The notes beneath the pieces were generated by a model, which did not search any database, was not told the origin of the DNA, and saw only the letters and a program-made list of their open reading frames with translations. Positions 1 to 8,393 of a DNA stretch of 64,000 nucleotides are shown one piece after another. This DNA comes from JABDMH01 sp965223165 (GTDB lineage: Bacteria; Bacteroidota; Bacteroidia; Chitinophagales; Saprospiraceae). Each line of letters opens with the position of its first letter. Position 1 is the stretch's first letter. Made by a program: the position numbers and the translations under genes. The stretch is taken from contig CBDCVQ010000009.1 of the NCBI GenBank assembly GCA_965223165.1, positions 186,001 to 250,000 of the forward strand. The letters run 5' to 3'.

Positions 1-350
1 TTTTTACATCTTTCTTGGGGTTGTTTGGCTTAATCGCTTACGATGCTGAGCAACGCAAGAAGGAAATCAGCATTCGAAAAGTGCTCGGTGCCTCCACCGC
101 GGGGATCATCCGGCTACTATCCAGCGACTCGCTCAGACTGATCATGCTGGCCATAGTCATCGCCACGCCGATCACGTACTTCCTCACGCAGCGCTGGCTG
201 GAAGATTTTGCCTATCGCATCCAGCCACAATGGTGGCTTTTCGCTCTGTCTGCAGGGGTTATTGTACTGGTCGCTCTCCTCACGGTCGGCTATCAAAGCC
301 TTCGTGCCGCCAGTCAGAACCCGATCGACAACTTGAGGAATGATGGATAG
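1..350 (+). CDS. ABC transporter permease, FtsX-type (C-terminal part only)
   Basis: The frame is open from the first bases of the window, so the gene starts upstream; the TTG at 15 is internal and not a start. About 115 residues of the last FtsX domain remain. They carry the cytoplasmic KKEISIRKVLGAS motif, two further hydrophobic segments, and the ending SQNPIDNLRNDG. The same ending and the motif AEQRKKEISIRKVLGAS occur in the next gene downstream, so these two look like a duplicated pair. The gene lies 67 bp before the next permease on the same strand. The family exports or extracts substrates (lipoproteins, peptides, macrolides) from the inner membrane together with an ATPase; the substrate cannot be told here. 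Confidence 0.9.
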   Translation, partial: FTSFLGLFGLIAYDAEQRKKEISIRKVLGASTAGIIRLLSSDSLRLIMLAIVIATPITYFLTQRWLEDFAYRIQPQWWLFALSAGVIVLVALLTVGYQSLRAASQNPIDNLRNDG

Positions 351-417
351 ACCTAGGGGCTAGGATGATGCGGCACATGAATAGACATTACCACTACACC
401 ACCAAATACAAAACATC

Positions 418-2781
418 ATGTTTAAGAATTTCGTAAAGATTGCGATTAGAAATCTTGACAACCTTCGGGCTCATGCAGTGATCAGCATTGCTGGACTATC
501 GATCGGACTGGCAGCTGCGCTGCTCATGCTGCTGTGGGTCCAGGACGAAGTAAGTGTCGACAAATTCCATCAGGATCGCGAGCGGGTCTATCGGGTACTA
601 GCCAATCTTCCGAACGGTGAAGCAGGCATTTCAACTTGGGAGGGCACACCCTATCCCCTGATAGGACATTTGCAAGAGTCCTTCCCGGATCTCGAACAAG
701 TGGTTGGATACCGGGGTGCCCCCAGAGAGGATTTCCAGTATGAAGACAGAGAATACAGTGCCAGAGGGATATATGCAACCTCAAATTTTATTAAGGTGCT
801 TTCTTTTCCGCTTGTGGAAGGAGGCCAAGTTGGCCTTCCAACAGATGGTAATTCAGTAGCTATTTCAGAGTCTTTGGCTGCGGGACTTTTTGGCAGCAAT
901 TGGAAGGGGCAGGCAGTGGGTGAGTCCATTCAAATCGAGGGAGATCGCGAATACGTAGTTGCAGGAGTATTTGCCAATGTCCCATCGAAATCCTCCCTAG
1001 AATTTGACTACATCCTGAATCTCGATGCGCGATACCAAAGCCACTCCTCTACATGGGGCAGTTTTAATTTCAGCCTTCTACTTAAACTGCGCGAAGGCAT
1101 CGAAGCACTGGAGCTGCAGGAAAGGATTGCGAATGTCGTCTCAGACCATAATGAACATACTAATGCAAGCTTGATCTTGCAGAGGTACGATCGCAAATAC
1201 CTGCACGGACACTTTGAAAATGGCTATGAGGCCGGAGGTCGCATAGAATATGTTCGATTGTTTGGTATAGCTGCCCTATTCTTGATCTTGATCGCCTGCA
1301 TCAACTACACCAACCTTACAACGGCGCTTGCTGCCAAAAGATCAAAAGAGGTCGGTGTGCGCAAATCGATTGGTGCAAGCAAGATGTCACTGGTCAGTCA
1401 GTTTATGACAGAGACGGCGATCTCCACGATGATCAGCTTGGTGGTTGCGCTTGTTTTCATCAAATTATGCTTGCCATATTTTCAGCATCTATCAGGAAAG
1501 GAGGAGATATGGAACGAGGGCAACCTTAGCTTCTGGGTTCTGCTAGGTTTGATCGGGATTGGCACTTCGCTTTTAGCAGGGTGCTATCCTTCCTTGGTCT
1601 TGTCATCGATGCGCCCAGCAGAGGTTATCAAGGGTCGGATCTCTACGAATTTTAGTCAGAGAAATTTCCTTAGAAGACTAATTGTCTTTCAGTTCATTTT
1701 GGCCTTCATTCTAATAGGCGGGACCTTGGTCGTAGGGAAACAAGTGAATTTCATCAAATCCAAACATCTGGGACTTGACAGAGCAAATGTCATCTCCACG
1801 AACATACCATCCAAGGCTTGGAAATCGCTTAGCACTTACAAGCACCGATTATCACAAGTTCCTGGCATCACCGAATTGACCCTGGCAAGCGACATCCCCA
1901 TGTCTGTGGGCCACCATACGAGCGATCCCAAATGGGAAGGGAAGAATGCTTCTGATGCCAGCATATTTGGAATCCTGCATACCGATCACAATTTCCTAAA
2001 GACCATGAAGATTGAACTGCGTCAAGGCAGAGATTTTTCTGAAAAACTGTCTACCGACACGATGATGTATCTCATCAATGAGACGGCAGCCAGGCTAATG
2101 AAGTTTAGTGATCCCATAGGCAAGAAACTAGAATTCCCCGGTCGTAGCGGTCACATCGTAGGTGTTTTTGAGGACTTTCATACCCAATCGTTGCACGAAG
2201 AAATAGGACCTCTGATCGTGGTAAATAGCCTGGGACCAGCAAAGACAACTTTGCTTCGCATAGATCCCGGGCGTGCGCAGGAGGCTATAGCTGGGTGCCA
2301 AAATATCTTCGAGGAATTTTCTGAACTAGGCGATCGCTTTCGTTATAGCTTCTTAGATGAAAAACATATGCAAAAGTACGAGAGCGAACAGCGCACAGAG
2401 ATCTTGTCTCGATGGTTTGCTTTGATTGCCATCATCACATCGCTGATAGGCCTCTACGGCATCATTGGCATCGATGCAGAACAACGTAAGAAAGAGATTA
2501 GCATTCGAAAAGTACTTGGAGCCAGTAACATCCGAATTATGAGGCTGCTGACAAGAGACTCTTTGCGCATTATCTCTCTGGCTGTTCTCATTGCGACACC
2601 GATTACCTACTATTTGATGCATTCCTGGCTACTAAATTTTGCTTATCACGTTGATCTGAAGCTTTGGCTGTTCCTGGTCACCGGTGGATCAATCGTCCTT
2701 ATGGCACTTGCCACAGTCGGTTTTAAAAGCTTGATAGCGGCGAGCCAAAATCCGATTCAAAATCTACGAAATGATGGGTAG
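418..2781 (+). CDS. ABC transporter permease, MacB/FtsX family (array member 1)
   Basis: This 787-residue inner-membrane protein has the duplicated plan of the family. A first membrane helix lies at about residues 20-43, followed by a MacB-type periplasmic domain to about 280. The first FtsX domain carries the motif RSKEVGVRKSIGASK near 308. A central helix (about 420-440), a second periplasmic domain and a second FtsX domain with KKEISIRKVLGAS near 690 follow. It ends NPIQNLRNDG, like the fragment just upstream. No nucleotide-binding domain is present, so it would need a separate ATPase. The repeat-filled 741-bp gap downstream separates it from the rest of the array. Family assignment is firm; the transported substrate is unknown. 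Confidence 0.92.
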   Translation: MFKNFVKIAIRNLDNLRAHAVISIAGLSIGLAAALLMLLWVQDEVSVDKFHQDRERVYRVLANLPNGEAGISTWEGTPYPLIGHLQESFPDLEQVVGYRGAPREDFQYEDREYSARGIYATSNFIKVLSFPLVEGGQVGLPTDGNSVAISESLAAGLFGSNWKGQAVGESIQIEGDREYVVAGVFANVPSKSSLEFDYILNLDARYQSHSSTWGSFNFSLLLKLREGIEALELQERIANVVSDHNEHTNASLILQRYDRKYLHGHFENGYEAGGRIEYVRLFGIAALFLILIACINYTNLTTALAAKRSKEVGVRKSIGASKMSLVSQFMTETAISTMISLVVALVFIKLCLPYFQHLSGKEEIWNEGNLSFWVLLGLIGIGTSLLAGCYPSLVLSSMRPAEVIKGRISTNFSQRNFLRRLIVFQFILAFILIGGTLVVGKQVNFIKSKHLGLDRANVISTNIPSKAWKSLSTYKHRLSQVPGITELTLASDIPMSVGHHTSDPKWEGKNASDASIFGILHTDHNFLKTMKIELRQGRDFSEKLSTDTMMYLINETAARLMKFSDPIGKKLEFPGRSGHIVGVFEDFHTQSLHEEIGPLIVVNSLGPAKTTLLRIDPGRAQEAIAGCQNIFEEFSELGDRFRYSFLDEKHMQKYESEQRTEILSRWFALIAIITSLIGLYGIIGIDAEQRKKEISIRKVLGASNIRIMRLLTRDSLRIISLAVLIATPITYYLMHSWLLNFAYHVDLKLWLFLVTGGSIVLMALATVGFKSLIAASQNPIQNLRNDG

Positions 2782-2873
2782 CACTTATTGCAGCGTTGCG
2801 CCTCATGAGGTGAAGTGCGCGAAGACAAGGATCTCAGAGCCGCGCATAGCAATGGCAATTTCAATGAGCAATG
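2782..2873. other. Leader segment before the heptanucleotide array
   Basis: This noncoding stretch lies between the permease stop and the 7-bp array. Its end (about 2857-2876, CAATTTCAATGAGCAATGAA) resembles the sequence just after the array (3421-3453, CAATTTCGATGA then GCAATGAAAC). The array therefore appears to sit between imperfect direct repeats. Confidence 0.5.
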
Positions 2874-3419
2874 AACAGTGAACAGTGAACAGTGAACAGT
2901 GAACAGTGAACAGTGAACAGTGAACAGTGAACAGTGAACAGTGAACAGTGAACAGTGAACAGTGAACAGTGAACAGTGAACAGTGAACAGTGAACAGTGA
3001 ACAGTGAACAGTGAACAGTGAACAGTGAACAGTGAACAGTGAACAGTGAACAGTGAACAGTGAACAGTGAACAGTGAACAGTGAACAGTGAACAGTGAAC
3101 AGTGAACAGTGAACAGTGAACAGTGAACAGTGAACAGTGAACAGTGAACAGTGAACAGTGAACAGTGAACAGTGAACAGTGAACAGTGAACAGTGAACAG
3201 TGAACAGTGAACAGTGAACAGTGAACAGTGAACAGTGAACAGTGAACAGTGAACAGTGAACAGTCAACAGTGAACAGTGAACAGTGAACAGTGAACAGTG
3301 AACAGTGAACAGTGAACAGTGAACAGTGAACAGTGAACAATGAACAATGAACAATGAACAATGAACAATGAACAATGAACAATGAACAATGAACAATGAA
3401 CAATGAACAATGAACAATG
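2874..3419. repeat. Heptanucleotide tandem array (AACAGTG)66-(AACAATG)12
   Basis: By counting along the sequence there are 66 consecutive copies of AACAGTG (2874-3335), followed without a break in phase by 12 copies of AACAATG (3336-3419). I saw only one interior substitution (G to C at about 3265). The two blocks differ by one base per unit, so each was probably spread by slippage or unequal exchange. Because 7 is not a multiple of 3 and the reverse strand has no stop, all three minus-strand frames stay open and give artificial VHCSLFT-type peptides. The array lies between two co-directional permease genes. Heptanucleotide repeats of this kind recall the STRR sequences of cyanobacteria; that is an analogy only. 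Confidence 0.97.
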
Positions 3420-3451
3420 TCAATTTCGATGACAATAGCAAGGAGCAATGA

Positions 3452-3521
3452 AACACCCCAACAGCTAAACAATTCAACACCTCAACAATTCAACAGCTAA
3501 ACACCTAGACAATCAAACAGC
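3452..3521 (+). repeat. 8-bp periodic leader (AACANNNN) ending at the permease start codon
   Basis: The tetramer AACA (once GACA) recurs at exactly 8-bp spacing, at 3452, 3460, 3468, 3476, 3484, 3492, 3500, 3508 and 3516: nine times in phase. The variable four bases alternate among CCCC, GCTA, ATTC and CCTC. The last copy ends three bases before the ATG at 3523, so the repeat would form the 5' untranslated leader of that gene. It may be neutral expansion, or it may affect translation or transcription; the sequence alone does not decide. Confidence 0.8.
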
Positions 3522-3522
3522 A

Positions 3523-5955
3523 ATGATCAAAAGTTATCTCAAAATTGCCCTTCGTACGCTGCGCAAAAACCGGTTATTCACCGTGATTAATATTGTTGGA
3601 TTGTCAGTAGGCATTGCTGCGGCACTTCTGATCTTCCGACTAGCGAACTACGAATTGAGTTTCAATAAGCAGTTTGCGGATTATGACTCTGTGGTCCGTG
3701 TAGTTGGCGTTGTAGAGAGCCCTGAGCGGGGGCGCGAATTCAATGTCTGTACTCCCCTACCCGCCATGGACGCCATCGAAGAGACCATCAGTCAATTCTC
3801 GCATACCAGCCGGGTGCGCGAAGTATGGGCCGCTGTCACCGTACCCAATCCAAGCGGAGGTGCACCCCTTAAGAAGTTTAACGTACCCAGAGGGCAGACC
3901 GCTTTTTTTGTGGAAAAGCATTTTCCGTCGATCTTTAGCTTTGACTGGCTGTCAGGGGATCCCACCAATGTCTTGGGTGAATTAGGTGAGATCGTATTGA
4001 CCAAAACGCTGGCAGAAAAGTGTTTTGATCAGTGGGAGTTGGCCATGGATCAGACCATCCTGCTGGACAACCTCGTGCCTGTGATCGTCAAAGGGGTCAT
4101 CGAAGACCCTCCGTCCAACTGCGATTTTAGTTTTCCTTATCTCGTGTCTTTCGAGACGGTGAAGGCAAATGCGGACCTGTTCTTTTATGGGGGCGGTTGG
4201 GGTAGCTGCAGTTCCAATAATCAGATGTATGCTAGGCTTAGCCAGCCAGGCCTCTTTGAGGCTGCTGATTTAGCCGTCCGGGAAATCGGCAAGGAGGAAT
4301 ATGCGGACCGAAATCGAAACTCGGTGCGCCATCATGTACTTCAGCCCCTGTCAGACCTGCATCACAGTGAGGATTATTACAATTCTGGCAGCCACCGGAC
4401 CAGCAAGTCCCGGCTTCGGGTACTTTCTGCTATTGGCATTCTGATCTTAATCATGGCGTGCTTCAATTTCATCAACTTAACCACCGCGCAATCCACGCTG
4501 CGAGCGAAGGAAGTGGGGGTGAGAAAGACACTCGGCAGCAGTAGAAATCAATTGACCTTGCAGTTCCTATCAGAAACCATTCTCATTGTAGGGGCCGCCA
4601 TATTCTTGTCCGCCGTCTTAGCCACGGCCGTTGCTCCCTTGCTCAAGCATGTGTCGGATGTGCCGGACAGTTTGCCCTTTCTGTCTGACCCCAGGGTATT
4701 GACGTTTCTACTCGCCACGGGGATCATCGTTACTATATTGGCAGGACTGTATCCAGCCGTCCTACTATCTGGCTTTAAGCCCGTGAACGCCCTCAAGAGT
4801 CAGCCCAGCCAGGCAAGCATGTCCGGTGGGGGTTTGAGAAAATCGCTTGTGGTGCTGCAATTTGCAATTGCGCAAGGCCTAATCATCGCTGCACTAGTCA
4901 ATATTCTTCAATTGGACTATATCCGTAATCGCGATTTGGGTTTTGACCAGTCTCTCGTGTATACCTTTGGCTTCAACTCCGACAGTCTTTCGATTGCTCG
5001 CCAAGCAGCACTTAAAAATAATCTCAAGCAGATCCCCCAGGTCAAGTCGGTTAGTCTGAGCAGCGACCAGCCCTTTTCCGGCAATACCTGGGCCACAAAT
5101 TTTAACTACGCTACTCGTCCAGACGATGAGCCCTATGCCATCACTCAAAAATTCTGCGACCACGATTACATGGAAACGTACAGTCTCGAATTGCTGGCTG
5201 GCAGATTTCTCCATCCCTCGGACACTGTGCGGGAGGCAGTGGTCAATGAAACGCTGATGGAGAAATTGGCAATCGTCGATCCCAACGAAATGGTGGGGCA
5301 GAATCTGACGCTGGGTCAATCATTAGAGGTGCGCATCGTCGGCGTGCTAAAGGACTTCCATGCCCACTCACTGCACGAGGAAAAAAAACCACTCATGATG
5401 ACCACCTATAAAGACTACTATTGGGAAGCAGGTGTCAAAATTACGTCAGGCAACCTGGCCACGACGACGGGCGCCATAGAAAAAGTATTTGATGAGGTCT
5501 TTCCCGAGCAAGTGTTCAGTGGCAGATTTCTGGACGAGAATATTGCCCAGTTTTATGAGGATGACCGCCGACTGTCTGCGACCACCAAGGGCTTTGGCTT
5601 CTTAGCCATTCTGATCTCCTGCCTTGGCTTGTTTGGTCTGGCGGCACATGCTGCAGCACAGCGAGTCAAAGAAATCGGAATCAGAAAAGTCCTCGGGGCC
5701 TCCGTAGCCCACATCCTCGGTTTGCTATCCCGAGACTTTCTCAAGCTGATTGTCATCGCCCTGGTCATCGCCTCGCCCCTGGCCGCATATTTTATGAGTG
5801 ATTGGTTGGATAATTTCGTCTATCGGATTGAATTGCCCTGGTGGGTATTTCTGGCCACAGGTTTCACCGCCCTTGCCATTGCGTTGGGCACGGTAAGCTA
5901 CCAAAGCTTACGGGCTGCTTTTGCCAGTCCGATTGAATCGCTCCGTGATGAATAG
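3523..5955 (+). CDS. ABC transporter permease, MacB/FtsX family (array member 2)
   Basis: This is an 810-residue inner-membrane permease with the two-times MacB/FtsX plan. The first helix is near residues 20-40. The first FtsX motif RAKEVGVRKTLGSSRNQ is near 327 and the second, RVKEIGIRKVLGASV, near 712. It ends SPIESLRDE. It is slightly longer than its neighbours because of a larger first periplasmic domain. The start follows directly on an 8-bp periodic repeat, and the next permease begins 29 bp after its stop, so members 2 to 6 read like one operon. The partner ATPase and substrate cannot be inferred. Confidence 0.92.
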   Translation: MIKSYLKIALRTLRKNRLFTVINIVGLSVGIAAALLIFRLANYELSFNKQFADYDSVVRVVGVVESPERGREFNVCTPLPAMDAIEETISQFSHTSRVREVWAAVTVPNPSGGAPLKKFNVPRGQTAFFVEKHFPSIFSFDWLSGDPTNVLGELGEIVLTKTLAEKCFDQWELAMDQTILLDNLVPVIVKGVIEDPPSNCDFSFPYLVSFETVKANADLFFYGGGWGSCSSNNQMYARLSQPGLFEAADLAVREIGKEEYADRNRNSVRHHVLQPLSDLHHSEDYYNSGSHRTSKSRLRVLSAIGILILIMACFNFINLTTAQSTLRAKEVGVRKTLGSSRNQLTLQFLSETILIVGAAIFLSAVLATAVAPLLKHVSDVPDSLPFLSDPRVLTFLLATGIIVTILAGLYPAVLLSGFKPVNALKSQPSQASMSGGGLRKSLVVLQFAIAQGLIIAALVNILQLDYIRNRDLGFDQSLVYTFGFNSDSLSIARQAALKNNLKQIPQVKSVSLSSDQPFSGNTWATNFNYATRPDDEPYAITQKFCDHDYMETYSLELLAGRFLHPSDTVREAVVNETLMEKLAIVDPNEMVGQNLTLGQSLEVRIVGVLKDFHAHSLHEEKKPLMMTTYKDYYWEAGVKITSGNLATTTGAIEKVFDEVFPEQVFSGRFLDENIAQFYEDDRRLSATTKGFGFLAILISCLGLFGLAAHAAAQRVKEIGIRKVLGASVAHILGLLSRDFLKLIVIALVIASPLAAYFMSDWLDNFVYRIELPWWVFLATGFTALAIALGTVSYQSLRAAFASPIESLRDE

Positions 5956-5984
5956 TTTTTGCTACCACTGCTAAATCGATAAAT

Positions 5985-8375
5985 ATGCTGTTGATTTACC
6001 TGAAAATGGCCATTCGAAATCTGATCAAGGATCGGATGTACTCGCTTATAAATTTGGGAGGGCTCACCATCGGAATTGCCGTCTGCGTGCTACTCGCGCT
6101 CTTTATCGGCAATGACTTGAGTTATGATAGCTACCATCCGGGGATCGAAAAGATTCACCGTCTGGGACTAACAGCCTCCTATGACGGCACGACTAACAAA
6201 TGGGGAAGCGTGCCCAACATTGCCGGCCCCCACTTTCGCGAAGAAATTGCCGCTGTCGAAGAGCAGGCACGCGTACTGAAACACAATTTTGGCCGTACGG
6301 CCTTCCTAACCTATGACGGCAATCATCTCATTGAGGAGAAACTCTTCTGGACAGATTCCTCGCTGTTTGACATTCTTGACATTCCCCTGGTGCTGGGTGG
6401 AGATGGGCTGCCCCTCACAGAACCCAATCAAGTAGTCTTGAGCGAATCGTCGGCCAAACGGATTTTTGGGAGCACCGACCCGCTAGGTGAGGTCATCCGC
6501 GTCGACAACAGTCTGGACCTCAATGTGGTCGGTGTATTTGAGGACTTTCCAGGAAACTCCTCGCTCCAGGCCAACATGTTTGCCACCATTCAGACGCTCG
6601 GTTGGGCTTCAAAGAGATTGTATTGGGGCAACGCGAGCTTTGAAACGTATCTCCGTCTGACAGACCCCTCGCAAATGCAGGAAGTGGAGAAGCAGATGGC
6701 GCTCGTTTTGGACAAAGCCGTTTCAAAAGAAGATCAATGGTTTTCTTTCTGGTTGCAACCCTATGCCCAGGCACACCTTTACTCCGAGGGCATATCAAAT
6801 ACATATCTCGAAAACGTGCGCGACATCAAGCAAGTCAAATTGTTAGCTGGCTTAGCACTCATTATTCTTTTTTTGGCATGCTTCAACTATATCAATATGT
6901 CAACCGCCCGGGCTAGGCGGCGGGCTAAGGAAGTCGGGATCAATAAGACCTTAGGTGCCGGGACTGCTATTATGGCCAGGAGATTCTTGATCGAGACAGG
7001 CGCACTCGTCCTGGCAGCCATGGGTCTGGGGCTCATCCTCGCTCTCCTTGCCACTCCGCTGCTCGCCAACATCTCAGGACAACCCCTGGACTTTGGTCTG
7101 GTGACGACCGGTGGAGGGCCGCTGTGGCTGATCGCACTCTGGATTGGCATCACATTCATCGCTGGACTCTATCCTGCGTTCATTTTATCCCGAGCCAGAC
7201 CTCAAGAAATCCTGATGCCGTCCCACTATCAGATGCAGCAGGGGAGTTTCTTTCGCAAAGTGCTGGTGGTCGGTCAGTTTACGGTGTGCCTGGCTCTAAT
7301 CGCCGTCATCATGCTGTTCCACCGACAGATGAACTTCATCAGTGAAAAGAAGTTGGGATATCAACCTGACCAGGTGATCGCCATCTCTACGGCCGCCGCC
7401 GAACGCGGCGAATCCATCCAGTCCTTGATGAATGCGTTGACGGCGGAGCCCGATATCCAGGCGGTCTGCCGCAGTAGCTCGTATCCAGGACTGGGTACGG
7501 CCGGCTACGCCATGTCTCGTCCCGGCGAACCCGACAAAAGTATTCATGTCGCCTCCACGCGTGCTACCGAAGGCATTGAAGATCTGCTGGATCTCAAATT
7601 AATTGCCGGCAGACCGCTCCCTGCTAAACGTGCAGATGATACGACGGTGCAAATCATCGTCAATGAGACCGCGATCGAATTTCTTGGCTGGTCGCCCGAG
7701 GAAGCATTGGGCAAGGAGCCCCCCGACCTCTACCAATATCCTACTAGTATCGTCGGTGTTGTGGAAGATTTCCATTTTCAAAGTCTGCACCAGCCAATCA
7801 CTCCCTATGTGATCAACAACGGGAATGAACTTGGCTGGAGGCGCTTTCTGCTCGTCAAGTTGTCGTCAAGCCAACTCACGCGGTCGTTGCAAAAGCTGGA
7901 GGACATCTTCAGGCAGCACATACCTAATTCGGCATTCAAATACAACTTCCTGGATGAGCAGGTGGCCTCGCTATACGGCAGTGAACGAAGACTGTTGAGC
8001 GTCGTACTAGTATTTACGATCCTGGCGATCTTTATTTCCTTCCTCGGATTATTTGGGCTCGCCACTTTCAATGCCGAGAAGCGAGTGAAGGAAATTGGGG
8101 TGCGCAAAGTCCTTGGTGCCGCTACACCCGGCATCGTCTGGCTCCTATCCAAAGATATTTTCAAGCTGGCACTCATCGCGGTGCTGATAGGAGTACCCTT
8201 GGCTTGGTTTTTTGCCGATCGTTGGCTGCAAGAATTCTCCTACCGCATCGAGCCCGACATCGGCACTCTCACGGTCGCCACAGTGGTATCGCTATTGATC
8301 GGGCTCGTTAGTGTTGGCATCCAGGCTTTGAGGGCGTCTTGGGCAAATCCCATCGATAGCCTTCGCAACGAATAA
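5985..8375 (+). CDS. ABC transporter permease, MacB/FtsX family (array member 3)
   Basis: This 796-residue permease has the same duplicated plan. The first helix follows an N-terminal amphipathic MAIRNLIKDR segment. The first FtsX motif is RRAKEVGINKTLGAGT near 311, where N replaces the usual R of VRK. The second is RVKEIGVRKVLGAAT near 700, and the ending is NPIDSLRNE. It lies 29 bp after member 2 and 18 bp before member 4, spacing typical of a single transcript. The overall class is clear; nothing indicates the substrate. Confidence 0.92.
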   Translation: MLLIYLKMAIRNLIKDRMYSLINLGGLTIGIAVCVLLALFIGNDLSYDSYHPGIEKIHRLGLTASYDGTTNKWGSVPNIAGPHFREEIAAVEEQARVLKHNFGRTAFLTYDGNHLIEEKLFWTDSSLFDILDIPLVLGGDGLPLTEPNQVVLSESSAKRIFGSTDPLGEVIRVDNSLDLNVVGVFEDFPGNSSLQANMFATIQTLGWASKRLYWGNASFETYLRLTDPSQMQEVEKQMALVLDKAVSKEDQWFSFWLQPYAQAHLYSEGISNTYLENVRDIKQVKLLAGLALIILFLACFNYINMSTARARRRAKEVGINKTLGAGTAIMARRFLIETGALVLAAMGLGLILALLATPLLANISGQPLDFGLVTTGGGPLWLIALWIGITFIAGLYPAFILSRARPQEILMPSHYQMQQGSFFRKVLVVGQFTVCLALIAVIMLFHRQMNFISEKKLGYQPDQVIAISTAAAERGESIQSLMNALTAEPDIQAVCRSSSYPGLGTAGYAMSRPGEPDKSIHVASTRATEGIEDLLDLKLIAGRPLPAKRADDTTVQIIVNETAIEFLGWSPEEALGKEPPDLYQYPTSIVGVVEDFHFQSLHQPITPYVINNGNELGWRRFLLVKLSSSQLTRSLQKLEDIFRQHIPNSAFKYNFLDEQVASLYGSERRLLSVVLVFTILAIFISFLGLFGLATFNAEKRVKEIGVRKVLGAATPGIVWLLSKDIFKLALIAVLIGVPLAWFFADRWLQEFSYRIEPDIGTLTVATVVSLLIGLVSVGIQALRASWANPIDSLRNE

Positions 8376-8393
8376 TCGAGAAATTATTAAACT

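Noticed and set aside
2803..3480. Minus-strand open frames of 225 and 203 codons across the heptad array
   Set aside because: They exist only because the 7-bp unit has no stop on that strand. Their products are pure VHCSLFT-type repeats with no independent coding signal.
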